Positions 24,421-37,382 are shown, counted from the first letter of the stretch. The stretch: DNA of 64,000 nucleotides from Cristatella mucedo (GCA_009760855.2 WPIO01000026.1:1811501-1875500); one strand, 5' to 3'. Made by a program: numbers and translations. The notes: generated from the letters alone by a model not told the origin.

Positions 24421-26739
24421 TCTGGGTGATCAAGATTTTGGTGATTTATGTAAGTGTTCTAGAAGAAGATGCATGCCTACATTTAAATAAAAATAGATTT
24501 TTGTTCACAAAAAATATTTGTGCACTTGAATAAAACAGATTTTTTTAATGTGAATCAATAAAGGTATTTGTACGTGAGAAAAACAGGATATCTTCTAAAA
24601 AAAATAAGTCGGCATGCAATTTATTAGTCTAAGACCCGGTCTTACTTACGGAAAACAAGATAGTGCAACAACTGTTCTTAGCTGGAGGTCCGACGGTTCC
24701 GCTAAGACTGCCTTTCTGATAGTCGAATTTTACTTCCTCTTAGCTATGTTAAGGAGCATGGCATTTTTGGAATTTCTATGACATACTTTTTATCTCCACA
24801 TAATTATAGCAATGCATTGGTAGCCTGGTAAATGTCTCCCAATGCACTGTTCAATGTGCCGAAATGTCTTGGCCTACTTTGCTCACGTATGATCTTTTAC
24901 TCCACGCTGGGTGTTGTTTGGATCGCATCATATTTGCCATTGTTACGGTTGCGTATGTGTGAGTAGTCACAGATGCCAGAAGAACGTGCGGACAGTTCAG
25001 CACGGCTGTTTATTATAGCTCGCAGGCAGCAGTCCGAGAGATGGCCTTGATGGCCATGTTGGCCGACCTCAGCGTACGGAAGTCACTCAACAGGCTCATG
25101 GTGACTTAGTGAAGACTTGTGCGGCAAGATGAAGGCACCCTTGTGCTATCAGCGGACCCAACAGAATTGTTCTGCTCCGCAGTCGGGTAGCTCTCCTGCG
25201 TACTCAAGCTGGTTCGAGATAAAAGGTTGCATCGGGAGCACTCGATTGAAATTGAAGAGATTTGAATTGCGGAACTCCGTGTATATGCATAGTCGTCGAC
25301 AGCTTCCTAAGCAGCGTTTCGTAACCCGGCATCCATGAACTGGCTTTGGGGATCGCAAGAGTCAAATAAGAGCTTACATTTATATATATATACATTATAT
25401 TTTGTTATGTTTGATAATGTTTGAAGTAAATATATACCGTATTACATGTGTGCATATTATTTTACTGTAGAAGATTAGAACACATTTAAAGTTCAATGCA
25501 AGGCTATTTTACGTGATCCGTTAGGTTACAATCTTCATGATCGTCAGGTTTTAACAAAGTTTTCTGGTGCCCTTGTGAATGAGAGGCTAAGAAGCAGGCG
25601 TAAATTCCAAGTTTCCGATTTATAGGAAGTGCCTTTGCCGCATGAAATCAAGAGTGAAAAACCTTGTCAATATGGCAACAGGGAGAATATTTCAGACATC
25701 TGGAGGTTCTGCAGCACTTTTTAAAGGATTACTTTTGCAATTAAGGTTGAAATGTGGACTCCTAATGCTCTCGCTGCCAATGAAGACTGTGTATGTGATG
25801 TAGTCCTTGCCAAATGAGATGTCATATTATAATAGAGAATAAAGGATAAAGGCAAAAATATGACTATGTACAATCAAATCGAAGAGCCTTATATAATTGT
25901 GGTGTTTTTGAAACAGGCCAGCTTTGTGTCTTAAAGATAGCTGTGGGTGCTCTGACTCGTGTTGCGTGCTTTGAGCTTGTTGGTCAATTTATTCGCTTGT
26001 CAGTCCGAGTTTTCAGAGATTGCATCTATTTAAACAAAAAAGGTAAAATCAATATGATGCGTGAACTTGTACAGACGTGTTACCTCTTCAAAGACCATCC
26101 AACTTCTATTTCTTTATACAGGCAAAGTAAAAGTAGCATTCTTGTTTAAATTAAACGTCAGGGAAAAACAAAATTTTACTTTTGACATTGTGATTGCATT
26201 CAATATTTGTGAAGAAGTAGATTTTAAAAATTCATGGAAATGCGTACGGAGAATATTTCGAGCTAAGATTGTTTACTTTATTCGTACTTTATATACTTCA
26301 TTTGCTATGTGAGGCAATAAATTAAAAAAAAGTAAAGCACATTCGTTGCATTAAAAGTTCTATTGATGTACTTAAGGGTGTAAGTTCCTACAAACCTAGT
26401 CAACATCTTTCACCAGATTTTCGAAGGGTTCTGTGACCCAAAAAATGTTAGGAATCACAGTTCACATAGATAGTGTAGCCGCCGCACTGCTCTCCAAATC
26501 TCCACCATTGTGACAAGGAGTGCGTGCTCAGAAGTGTAGGCTCCGCACAGCACTTAGTATTGTGTGCTCCGCACTCTGCTTCCGAGTGTGACCTCCACAC
26601 TGTACATCAAACTGGCTATCAGAAACCTACAAAAAGACATAGTGCCGCTAGCTCGAGTGCGCCCCATCACTTTCTGGGATTTGAAACTCACTGCAGCCGA
26701 TATTGGGATAGCGGGCTGTGCGAAAAATAAGGTCTTTCT
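24421..26739. other. AT-rich unassigned region
   Basis: Stop-dense DNA. Short open frames near 25545-25625 and 25943-26312 were read, but no protein family was recognised. They may be further transposon debris. Confidence 0.35.
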
Positions 26740-26769
26740 AAAGCAGAGTCGAACGTCGACCTAGTCGTA

Positions 26770-27124
<355 letters not shown>

Positions 27125-27125
<1 letters not shown>

Positions 27126-27171
27126 GGAGACAGGGAGACACGGAGACACAGAGACACAGAGAGATGGGGAA

Positions 27172-27216
<45 letters not shown>

Positions 27217-27238
27217 TGTCTCCGTGTCTCCCTGTCTC

Positions 27239-27291
<53 letters not shown>

Positions 27292-27295
27292 GAGG
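27125..27295. repeat. 30-bp perfect inverted repeat around (TA)n
   Basis: 27125-27154 and 27211-27240 are perfect reverse complements (starting CGGAGACAGGGAGACACGGA). A TA array fills 27174-27210 and a second one spans 27241-27278, followed by a short GA run. Transcripts or single strands could form a hairpin. Confidence 0.9.
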
Positions 27296-27299
27296 GAGA

Positions 27300-28440
27300 A
27301 AGCACGTTCGGACGTATTAACGATTAGTTAATTCCTCACTTTGCTGGCGCCGCTCGCGGGTGCCGTTAGTGAGTGAAATCTCGGCCCTTTGCGTGAAGCT
27401 TCGAGCTTCGCCGAAGGGCGGACGTAAACACAAAAGTAAATGCTGACGCAAGCAGAGAGAAAGAGAGAGAGAGCGTGCTTGCGACCGGCGTGTATTGACG
27501 AAGCATTCTGCTTCGACTTGCTTGCGGGTGCTCCCTTAAGAAAAAGCTCGGCTCTTAGCGGGAAGCATGGCACTGTGCTGAAGAACAGCGTCGGTCGCTC
27601 GGTAGAACTAGGACAGCAAGGCTGCAGATCGAGGCTCGCCGCACGGCCGACTGGCGCCGACCAGAGCATAGAAGCCTCCACCTAGTCGGCGGGGTGGCTC
27701 CTTGCTGCTGCCCAGCTGCAGATCGAGCTCACGGGGCGGGCAAGATTCAGCTCAAGACCGTGGTGTCGAGCGAGGAGGCAGCGCCGACCTGTTGCAGCAG
27801 CAGCGGCCACGCCAGCACACTAGTACGCACCGCCTTCGACGTGTGCCTGCTTGTAGAGATAGAAGTAGGTCTTCGGGTTCTCCATGCCAGCCGTCGTCTT
27901 GGAACACGGCACACCCGCCCCTCTATCTTCTTTCGTTAGGAGCACCTTGCCTGAGCGCTCGGCTGTGATAAAGAATCTTTCCACGATCGACCGTCCATTC
28001 GCGTCGGCTGCAGTCTCGAGTGTGACGTAAATTCTAGCAAAAGAAGGCTGCCGCTTGCCAAACTACTTGGTGACAATACAGAGGCGGCGGCTGCGGCGGA
28101 CGCGGATGCGAAGGCTGCAGCAGAGGCTGTAGTGGAGGCTGCTTTGGCATGGGCCAATCGTGCAAAGTCCACGCTACTGGCCCTGGCTTTCGGCAGACTA
28201 CGAACGGACGGCTGCGAAAACCTCCGTCGCCGAGCCGTCACTCCAGTAAAAGCTATGCCTTTAGCGATGAAAGAGTAAAGACTGGCGGAATTCGGGAGTA
28301 AAGCGACGACGCCGTCAGCGACGCCTCGGCGTCTCGACGACTGCAGGATGTGCGACGCCGCACTCTGAGAGAAGGTGCATCTCGAGAAGTTTTGGACTCG
28401 CAGCACACTTTGCATGGCATCGTATATTACGGCTAGGGAG
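27300..28440. other. GC-rich unassigned block with an Ala-rich open stretch
   Basis: CpG-rich. A plus-strand stretch at about 28081-28180 encodes an Ala/Glu-rich run (for example EAAAAADADAKAAAEAVVEA) that resembles one at 31.1-31.3 kb. No exon borders could be assigned. The minus frame 27936-28415 is considered a shadow. Confidence 0.3.
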
Positions 28441-28458
28441 GTGCTCCCGCTTCACTAC

Positions 28459-28954
28459 TCAAGTCGCCAGCTTGCATTTAGCTGCAGCAAACCTCATCTG
28501 CCAGCTGCGAGAGTAGAACATCGGGTGGCAGCCCTCACCTCCAAATGCGCGACCTTGAACTGCTGGCTCCCGTAGCAACGGGCTCCAGCGGCTCGAAGGT
28601 CCAGGTGCACTGGCGGTCCGCTCGGACGTTGTCTCCTTTCGGTTCAATGGCCTGTAGGCACGACGAAATGGCGGATGATATCTATCTCGAAGCCCAAAAG
28701 CCGAGCTGTTTGTTGCCGCCGCAGCTAGTGGCCGCCGCAGCACGCGCCCGCAGCGAACGCGGGCAGCCGGCAGGATGAGCGTACCTTCAATGACAGCGAA
28801 CCGGCGGTCGCGTCGGGCCCGTCGATGCTGCCGGCCAGCACCTGCACGGTAGGGCTATTAGAGTTCTGGAAAGTAAACTTTCTCGCCTTCCGCCAGCACG
28901 GAAGGACAGTCAGGGTGGCCGGATCGTCGGCCAGGTTTTGGCATTGAAAGTAGG
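28459..28954 (-). CDS. Exon-family locus I: three C-terminal exons of an uncharacterised protein
   Basis: Three minus-strand exons fit together. Exon X is 28785-28954 (acceptor ACAG|CC, donor AAG|GTACGC, phase 1 to 0, 56 codons starting YFQC and ending AGSLSLK). Exon Y is 28539-28651 (acceptor CTACAG|GCC, donor GAG|GTGAGG, phase 0 to 2, 37 codons starting AIEPKGD and containing QCTWTFEP). A short last exon is 28459-28504, ending in TGA. X and Y have the same phases and pattern as exons 3 and 4 of the locus at 43.5-46 kb: an early F-x-C, a TVQVLA strand, an L-x-K exon end, then I/V-E/D-P and C-x-W. Upstream exons were not found, so this may be a partial copy. Function unknown; X and Y are well supported as exons, the last exon less so. 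Confidence 0.6.
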
Positions 28955-29730
28955 CTGTCGGCACGGAACGCGAGAGGTGCAGGTGCTGAGCACTAATTGC
29001 CGAAGCGGAGCTCGCGCGTCATCAGCAATCAGCCCAGCGAAACTTTGCAGTTGAGGCGCTTCAGCGTCGTCCGAATCGCATAGCGGCTAGGCAAAAACCA
29101 GCGCAGGCGGCTGAGCAGCGGCTGAGCCAACTGAGGCGACGGAAAGTGAGAGGTTAAAGGCAAGAAGCGAGCGTCCGGTGGACGTGGCTTTCGAGCGGAT
29201 TCGGATATTCAGATTATTTACTCCGACGTCTGGTCACACTTGTACTCCGCCTCTTTCGCATCTTCCTTTTTTTACCACCCACCCGCGTTACTCCCGCGGC
29301 CTTTTCTCATCACAGCCCCGACAGTTCGTTGATTCACTGGCCTCCGTCAGTGAGTGTCGCCAATTTTCCCCATGCCAACTTTCACCGTAACATTCTAGTT
29401 GTCGCGAGGCTGGTACTGTCCTTCTACGATCTTTCGACGTCAATCCAGCGTATCAGCTGCGAGAACACCCGATAGATGAGGTAGAGGGAAATTGTATAGA
29501 TACGTCGTATGCAGAGGCAGAAGCAAATTAAATTGAGGTGCAGGCGGAGACAGAGGTTTTGAGGTAGAGAAAGAGAAAGAAGTAATTGAAATGAATGAGG
29601 TGAGGGCACGAATAAAGGCATTCCTAGTGGTGATGAGGTACAGCCGAAGAGGTAAAGATACACAGGTAGAGAGATATAGAGATATATAGACATGTATATA
29701 GATAGTTTGAGAGAGAAGCTTCAAGAAAGC

Positions 29731-29768
<38 letters not shown>

Positions 29769-30464
29769 AGGGGCAGATAGTGGCGGACCAATTGTCAACG
29801 AGTAGCCAGATCGCGCCGACACAAACACAGATTCATCTCCGGAGAAGGGCCTCCAAAGGTCAGAGCGTCTGTCAGATCGTCGATACGGTCTAGCTGCTTT
29901 TTCTGGTGCTATTTCCTTTCTTCTCCATCGCCGAGGCGCAGCGTTGGCTTATCGTCGACATGCCGGCTAAAATATTACGCAAAGAACTACAGCAGCCTTT
30001 TAGCCCAGTGAGGAGAAACGAAAGAGCGCTTACTATTTACGGTTGCTAACCCGATTGCTGATAGTGCCAAGCACCCACCGACCGGAGGCAGACACACGCA
30101 CTTTCGTACGACTCCACTTGCCCTGCACGTTCTGTATGCATTGAGTCGGTAGCCGGTCATTCGCCTGCTAACTCTGTTCCGATGTTCGAAGAAGGGCGTG
30201 ATGTTTGGGATTACTTGGGGTGCGAATTCGATCTGCGGCTTCACACTGCGATCTCATTTGAAAGGAAAAGGCAACCAAGCCACGGCGCCACCAAAAGCGG
30301 CCGAGAGATCAACGTGAGCTCATTCGCAGACCACTTCTCTTAAAGTGGTTGCACGCAGGGGATGGAGTGGCTGCCATTGCGCTTCCCGCCATACCCGTAT
30401 CGTTCCCTTCTGTTCCATCTGATTGATTCACGACGCCATCTGCCGAAAGGTCTCCTTTTCGAAC
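28955..30464. other. Sequence between family exons; no clear exon
   Basis: If the 28.9- and 30.5-kb exons belong to one gene, an exon of phase 0 to 1 should lie here; none is convincing. Candidates are a weak minus-strand stretch near 29110-29160 and a frame at 29987-30244. A short (GA)n run lies at 29732-29763. Confidence 0.3.
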
Positions 30465-30637
30465 CTGCAGGACGCCGTCGTTCGCGATCGACCACACGCT
30501 GATGATCTGAATGCAGTCGCCTTTATGGAACTGAAAGTGAGCCGTACAGCAAGCCGCGTGCAGAGCAGGCGACCACTCGCATGCTCGGACCGTAATCCAT
30601 GGCCGCATGAGCATGCCGAAGATGCAAGAATGAGTGT
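30465..30637 (-). CDS. Orphan family exon (type X), phase 1 to 0
   Basis: Acceptor CTCTGTCAG|AC and donor CTGCAG|GTTCGA bracket 173 nt, open in the expected phase (2 nt plus 57 codons). The peptide starts THSCIFGM, has RPWITVRACEW where its relatives have DNWLYLLLPV or ATLTVLPCW, then CIQIISVW, and ends DGVLQ. Length and phase match the X exons at 28.8, 31.7 and 44.2 kb. No partner exon was found close by, so it is either part of a longer multi-exon gene or a stranded copy. Confidence 0.5.
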
Positions 30638-31069
30638 CTGACAGAGAGCGGGTTCTTATCTGCTTCCAGTGCACGGCAGATGCAGATACACTGCTCTTGT
30701 GCTTTTTCTGGCGAATTCCGGGCTTGTAATAGCAGCAATCATTGAAAATGACTAGTGCGGCATTAAATTATGTTGCTAGGAACCTCGTGTGTCGATGTAC
30801 TCAAAAGCAGGGTCAGCCCGTGTGCATTGTCCTGCGTGCGCTTACGGATGCTGAAGCTATGAAAATAATTATCGCTGACCCATGGACACTCGTCCTTTCC
30901 AGGATACGTAAAGTGCTTAGAAAGTCAATATTAATCCTCATTGGGCGTTCTACAAATATTCTTCTATTAGGCTTGTTATCTCTTATAATATAAATGGCAA
31001 CGTTTAGTTTTTCTCCAGAGATTAAAACGAGACGCACAGAGACCAAAAGAGAAATAAAAGAACTGCGAA

Positions 31070-31350
31070 TTTGGTTATAACTGTTGGTGAAAAAATTGCG
31101 GCAGCTGAAGTGAATGAGCGGCAGACATCTCAGGTTGCAGCAGAAGCTGCCACTGCAACCACAGCAGCAGCAGTAGCAAGGAGTCTCAGAAACGGCAGCT
31201 GGAGCAGCCACGGAAGCAACCGCAGAAGCAGCTGAAGATGCAGCCACAGAAGCAGCAGCTGCAACCGCAGCTGCCACGGCAGCAAGCAGCCGCGGCAGCA
31301 GCCGATGGAGCAGCCGTAGCCACGATCGCAGGCTCGAGGTCGAGAGCGGA
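31070..31350 (+). repeat. GCA/GCT-rich, Ala/Glu-encoding imperfect repeat
   Basis: About 280 bp of GCAGCN/GCAGAA units give Ala/Glu/Thr-rich runs, for example AATEATAEAAEDAATEAAAA, with one frame change near 31185. It could be a decayed helical coding segment or a trinucleotide repeat. The minus-strand Cys/Leu-rich frames are shadows. Confidence 0.45.
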
Positions 31351-31645
31351 AGCTAACGGCCAAGTTCAACTTCAGAATTCGCTAGACTGTTCGTGGCAGC
31401 AATGAGAATAGTGGTGAGAGCAGTTGCAGGCACGAACGACGACTGCTTGCGAGTGCACGTGAACCGCCAGCAGCTAAAGTAGGCTCGTTCTCAGCCAGCC
31501 CGCTTGGTAGTCGCTCTGGTTCAAGATCGAGGCAATAGTTTCACTTGAGGCGGCTTTATCTGCTGTCACTTTTGGCTCGTCGCTTTCTCATCGTGGCCAG
31601 ATGGTTGAGCCGTATAACTGCTGAGGCGCGGCAAGGACAAATTAC

Positions 31646-31851
31646 CTGTGGAAGTTTAAACTTGCCCGAAGGGGCGGTGTAAGTGCACTCCAGGCACATC
31701 GCCACTACAACTTCGTAGTCTTTGCTGTGCTGTCTCTTCAGCTGACAGCTCAGTTCAGAGTGTTTTTTTTCACCCCGCAAGCTCCGATGGTGATCAACCT
31801 CAGAGTGAGTTACGTCATCACCGTGACAAGACTCGTAGTCTTCTTGGTCTT
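31646..31851 (-). CDS. Orphan family exon (type X), phase 1 to 0
   Basis: Acceptor CTTCTCAG|AA and donor CCACAG|GTAATT bracket 206 nt (2 nt plus 68 codons, open). The peptide has YESCHGDDVTHSEVDHH, to be compared with FHCHATGETFTKDEVDNW in the exon at 44.2 kb, then SELSCQ, then DYEVVVAM, and ends GKFKLPQ. This is among the clearest side-by-side similarities in the family. A following Y exon could not be read cleanly: a stretch starting IKPPQVK near 31575 stops early. The copy may be partial or decayed. Confidence 0.55.
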
Positions 31852-31859
31852 CTGAGAAG

Positions 31860-32776
31860 TGGGACTGCAACGAGTCGTCAACACGAGTTCATAATAAGGC
31901 CAGAGCTCAGTACACGATAGCGATTAGGTTCGTTAGGCGAGATGTCTGACGACATCGCCAAATGGCTCTGTCGGGGCCGAGCAGGAAGTACGAGCAGTCT
32001 AGCTGGCTCGACTAGACGCCCGGCCCGGCGGAAGCGGCGCCGATCTCGACTGAGCATTACTGCTAAACGAACGATAGGACTGTGAGCTAGTTCAATCAAT
32101 CCAGCTTAGCTGACCAAAGAATGGGAGCAGACAGGTCAAGAAGTTTCCGGTGGGTCAAAATTTCGTAGCAGAGCTGCTCAGCCCTGCAGTAATTGTTCGG
32201 GAGGTCTCAGCTCAAAGACGGTAGAGCTTAGCTGAGGGCGTGAGGCTAGTGTGCGAGACCTGCGACCCCGAGCTTCGCACTACGGTTAAACATGGCTCGT
32301 CCGAGTTCCGGGGAGCATGAAAAGCTCAAGCTTCGAGACGGATGCGATGTCGAGAGAGGAATGTCGGAGTCTCGGCCGGCTGTTCAGCAGGCCACATCTA
32401 AAGCAGCGGGTCCCTAGTAAATCTGAGGCTGGCGATTGCCAGGGAGCCAATTCGCTCACTGTACGACTAACATGCGACTAGTCAGTGAGGAGCGACCCCT
32501 ACTTAGCGGTCTAACGCTGCCGCGTCGTTGGCAGCCCCCGACGGCTAAACGTGGAAGCGTGGTCTTTAGGGGAGTGCAGAAGGAAAACAGTAAGTCTGCA
32601 ATAAAGAGCGATTTTACGGCATTCGCCCCTCCGATTAGCCAAGTGGCGGTCTCGAGCTAGCAGGCTTGGTGGTTTTCGTCCGGATCCAGCGATGCATTCC
32701 AAACGGGATGCATCGCCGACGTCACGTACCGGTGTACACGTATTGCGTGCTGTCCCTGCTTGCCAATTGGCTGGTG
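31860..32776. other. Unassigned sequence
   Basis: Mixed GC content with no supported exon. Minus frames at 31878-32099 and 32511-32825 have no family pattern. Confidence 0.3.
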
Positions 32777-32869
32777 CGAAGGCAGTGCGGCATGCAGCGC
32801 CGTGCTTGGCTCGTCCAATCGCCACACGCTGACGTCAACTTGGCGCCCTGCATTGCTCATTGAACGCAC
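32777..32869 (-). pseudogene. Possible remnant of a family X exon
   Basis: The minus frame reads SMSNAGRQVDVSVWRL, comparable to AAMKQQPAGSAQRTVSVLAV in the exon at 44.2 kb and AGRHCHVSVIF at 46.8 kb. No donor follows at the expected place and the 5' half is absent. Weak evidence; could be chance. Confidence 0.25.
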
Positions 32870-34560
32870 AGTCGAGGGACGCCCCTAGCTGCTTGCTGGC
32901 TTTGGTACTTCGAGGAGATTGGGCCATTGTCAGCAGGCGCAGGCTTCCTTATCAGCATTGGTAGTCCAATCACCGGTGGCCCAGACAGAATAGCCCCAAC
33001 TTTAGCCATCCTTCGATTGGCTGCACAGAAGAGGCAGCCTGTCTAGGTTACCACCGAACTGATAATGAGGGTCCAACGCTGTTTTGCAGGGTTTGGCGTA
33101 GCAGTGTAGAATGCAACGACTATGCCCAAATAGCGAACACAATTATTTGTAGTAATTCATCAGCAATCTTTCTTTTCGTAGGCATTATTGCCGAGGAAAA
33201 ACTTGAAATTGAACTGAAATAGCCTTTCTCAAAATGGAAGCACTCGCTGAACTGCCAAGAGTGTCTATATACAGCCAGCGGATGCCGACCATTGGAGTCT
33301 CGTGGGAGAGATAAAGCACTGTAAATAAAGGAATTGGGCAAATGGTGGGTGCAAGCAAAGAAATCACGTCTTATTTACTAAAAATTGCCCGTGCTTATAG
33401 AGACAGATACGTACATTGATAATTTGCTGCCATTTGGGAGATCTAGCAGTGAAGCGATAGTCACGGGTTGCAGTTGAAATTCAATACAACGCCAGAGTGA
33501 AGCCATATTTTTAGAATCTGTATTGCAATAAAACACGATGATGTTTCATTCCAAAACCCTTCTTCCATCGGCACGGCATATTGGGAGCAGTTCGCATTGC
33601 CGACGGATGCCGGGCCCTAGTTCCAAGCATAAGGGTGTGCACGCCTCATCTCAGTGAGCTTGGCTGATGTGCTGCTGCTTTCTATTCAAGTTGAATTTAT
33701 TCATAATCTGATTATTATTGCTACAGATTTCCGAAGCTTTGAAATGCTAGCTAGCTCGAGAAAAAAGCGACCAGTGGATGGCACCGTGCACCGTGCGCTT
33801 CTCGGTGCTTCTCGATGCACTTCATTGCTATCGATCGGGTTTGGATTTTGGTTGGTTAAGTTGCTCGCCCTAAAGATTAAGAAACTCTTAAAGGCTCGGT
33901 TATAGGGCAAATTCATTTCTAAGCACAGTCACGGCGAAGATATCAAGGAACTACAATTATATAAATAATAGCGTATTTCAAAGAAGCTAGCTAAATATAC
34001 GACTGTGTTCATGCATGATTCTTTGTCCGTAACTCAACAAAGCCACAACGACGGTATTGTGGGTATTGCACAGGAGAGTTTTCTGCAGCAGCCTCACTCA
34101 AAGCCTCGGCGGCTGTCTTTGCGCATTAGCTGAACCACTGCACGTCTACGGCAGGAAAGTCGATGTCGTTTTGTAAGAATCGCGGAAGTGAGCTTCCTAG
34201 TTTAGGACCCGCAGAGCAAAAGCTTCTGTCGTCAACGGTCTTTAAGTGGAGGAATGGGACAGCTAATGTATTGTATTGTTCAGGCAGGACCTGAGAGCTC
34301 GAGGAGGCTGAAAGCGGTGCAGCATTTTAGCTGCGCATGAAAGAGCCATGCAATGGCGGGCCTTGTGGGTGAGCGTAAGAACTTGGCACTGTATCCTGCG
34401 ATTAGCCGGCAGCCGTCCAAGCTCTTTCAGCAAAGAATACGCACGGTCAAAACTTTGGGATTTTTAAGCTAGCCTTGCAGCCACATTCATCACCAGCTGC
34501 ATTGGCCCTAGTTGATCGTTTCGCTAGCCAAGCCGAAATGGAATTGCAAGAACTACTCTT
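32870..34560. other. Unassigned region
   Basis: AT-richer DNA with no supported gene or repeat family. Confidence 0.35.
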
Positions 34561-36000
34561 GAAGTCGCCCGAGGCCGCGCTCTCAGGTGCCAGGAATGAT
34601 CGATTTTGAGCCGAGGTCATTGATTGGTCGAGAACAGAATCTGGTTGAGCTTGTCGAGCCCGCTAGTCGCTGCCCGCCGGGCCGCTTACGCGTCCGTCTG
34701 GCGATCCCTTCGGCTGCCCCTTCGCCCCGCGGCCGGCGCTGAAAGCGTGCAGGCAGCCGTAAGGGCACGGGTGGCGAGCGCGAGCGCTACCACCTAGTGG
34801 CCCGCCGCCGCCGCCGCCGCCGCCTCATGGTCGGCAGCTGACGAAGGTCACTCTCGGTGCTATTTCTCTGGCAAAGTTCTGGCACGATTAGCTCCCGCGA
34901 TTGCGGCGCAAGACTAAGCGTGCGGTTAGCGACTTGGCAAACGTGCGCCTACAATCCGATCTCAGCGGGGGAAGAACGCCGGCATTTTCTCTGTCAATTT
35001 TCTTGCCGAAAAAAGGCGAGCCCTACTAGCCCGATGGGCCGAGTGTGCAACATTAGGCAGGTGCGTAGTAGAGAGAGAATGCTATCCAGAGCCCGATGCG
35101 GGTGAGAAAGTGAGTGACCGCTGATGATGATTTAGCAGTTGAACCAAAAAGCGACTGAGATGGCTTCCGTATGTGCGGCTAATTCCTGCAGAAAGTCGCG
35201 TTGGACTCAGGCGTGCGTAGGGGAAGCACGGCACAGTAATGGCACTTGGCAAAAACATTATGCTAAAAAAAGCATGCCGAATCCAGATGCTGAGAGCTCA
35301 GCGAGGAATTTGAGGCGTGAATCGACTGCGACTGCAATGCGACTGTAGTCAGGTGGCGCCTACGCGTGCGAAGCGACGAATGTTAACTGGCGAGGTCAAG
35401 GTCAATAAACCCTTCCTTCCAGTTACCACCGCCAGGCGTAGCTGCGGCGAGAAATACGCAGCGGCCCCGCCCTGCCGCGGTCTGCTCGAGGCGAGACGTA
35501 GCGCAAGTGAAGCGCACGACCGGAGGCGCGCGTCGCAAGCGACGGGCGCGCTCTTCGGCCCCTACGAGACTGTAACGTAAGCTGATTTTCGCCGGGGCAA
35601 TCCTTGGCGGCTACTCTCTCTGTGTGAGCCCGGCTCCCGCCGTCGCCGCCTGCCAGCCAGCTCAGAGCCGCTAAGCTCGAGTCGACGGCGCTGCGCGCGC
35701 CGACTGGCCCCAGCGCCGGCCTTTCATCCTTACCATGGTGCTGAAACCGGAGGCCGGTGCTCGCTTCGGTTCGACAGGTTTCCGCCCTTTTTCGCAAAGT
35801 GCGGAGTGCGACGGACGCTCGTCGCGGAGTGAACGTCGCAGAGAGGCGACGAGCTCTTGCTCTCGCCCGGTGCAGAGACATAAATACGAAAGAAAAGACT
35901 TCCTCTCCGCTTAATGGCACCAATGCTTCCAGGAAAGGCTGAGTTACGGAGCCGCAGAGGACGAGTGCATTCGCGATCGGTTGGTCCCTTGACGAGCGAC
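34561..36000. other. CpG-island-like GC-rich block
   Basis: High-GC, CpG-rich, with a (CCG)n run at about 34800-34824 and long open frames on both strands (for example 35423-35923 minus). None has family resemblance or consistent splice sites. It may hold a promoter or first exon that cannot be identified by reading. Confidence 0.35.
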
Positions 36001-36574
36001 AAGGAAGAGAACGGCGTGCTAAGCAGGCTGCGGGTCAGTGGCGGTGGAGACCCCCTCTCCGGGTTTACTGCGGTGGCGGCACCGTGACGTCGTCTGAGAA
36101 GACCTCTTCAGCGGACCCAGAATGGCAGAAATAGTGGTCTCAGTCGACCGGTCTCTCGGCCAACGTTTTAAATTGACATTGTCATCAATTGTGTCCTTAA
36201 CGTGCTCCATTACATCATTAGAACAGCATGTATTGACGCTGACTCGCTAGAAGTACTTCGAGTTACCAGCTCTAGCGGGTACAGTCACGGGCTGTGTAAA
36301 TGCACAATGTCAGTCGCAGCAGAGTATCCTCCGGTTGTAGAACAGTGCAAGATGTGAGTCAGCTAGATCTGATCTGTTTGTAGGCCACTTGGCTAACTGT
36401 TTTGCCATGCAGTATATCAATCATTTCCTTCCGCAACGAATAAATTGACTCTCCACGGCTTCACCCATCAATAATGACAGACGGGAGACTATAATGAGCT
36501 GCAGGTATTCCCCTTTCCCTAACCCTGCCCGGCACGGCTCTCATTACAGTAATCAGTCTCTGCTACCTCGTGCC
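36001..36574. other. Unassigned sequence
   Basis: No gene, repeat or RNA feature could be supported between the CpG-rich block and the dispersed repeat. Confidence 0.35.
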
Positions 36575-37382
36575 CCTCTTCCGCATTCCCTCTTTTAAAT
36601 GACGAATCCGAGAGCCGATCTTGTATGGCAACAAGGGTAACCCAGCGGCCTGCAGAGGTAGAGTCAGCCGCCTGGTAAAAGGGAACGAGAGAGTCATTCG
36701 GGCAGAAAATCTATCTTGGATGGATACAGCCTGTAGTGCTCCGCAACGAGAGAAAATTTTGCATCAGAAACGCGTGACTTACGCCTTGCTGCTCCTCCGA
36801 TCTCAGGGTCAATTGGTCGAGCTACTTCCGGCTAGCCTCAGCTCCTCTAGTGGGGCACGGCTCAGCAGAGGCAGCTGCTGGCAAGCCCTGTGGCACGGCC
36901 ACAGGTGGCAAGCTGCTTGTGGTTGACCAAGAGGCGACCAACCAGCTGTACCCTTCTCTAGCTCGGTGATCCTAATGAAACAGTCTAACTGGCACACTTG
37001 CTCGAGGTCAATTCCGAGTGTGGGCTACTGTGGATGACTTTGAACTAGCTCCTTGACATACACGAATACTTGTCCAGAAGGCCGTAAACAGGATCGAGTG
37101 CAAAGACTACGCGAGCCACAGAATGGCCACACCATAGGTAGCGACTGTAAGCTCCAAACTCGGCCGGTTTCGGACGCCTTGTAAGGCGAGCTAGCAATAA
37201 ATGCATGGTGTCAAGCTAGGTACGGTCCGGAACTGATGCTGAGAATAATTTCTTCTAATTCATCTTATGAGGGCAATCGTAATTGTAGTTGGAGTGAACG
37301 TTGGCAATAAATATCACCTGCTTTTTGGACCATAAATCATCGAAGGCACCTCTAATTTGCTTATCATAATATAGATTGTGCA

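Noticed and set aside
30742-30993. Plus-strand ORF with VCRCTQKQGQPVCIVLRAL resembling part of an X exon
   Set aside because: Strand and phase do not fit, and no donor occurs at the expected position.
35423-35923. 166-codon minus-strand ORF in the CpG-rich block
   Set aside because: Arg/Ala-rich frame with overlapping open frames on both strands; typical of CpG islands rather than coding sequence.
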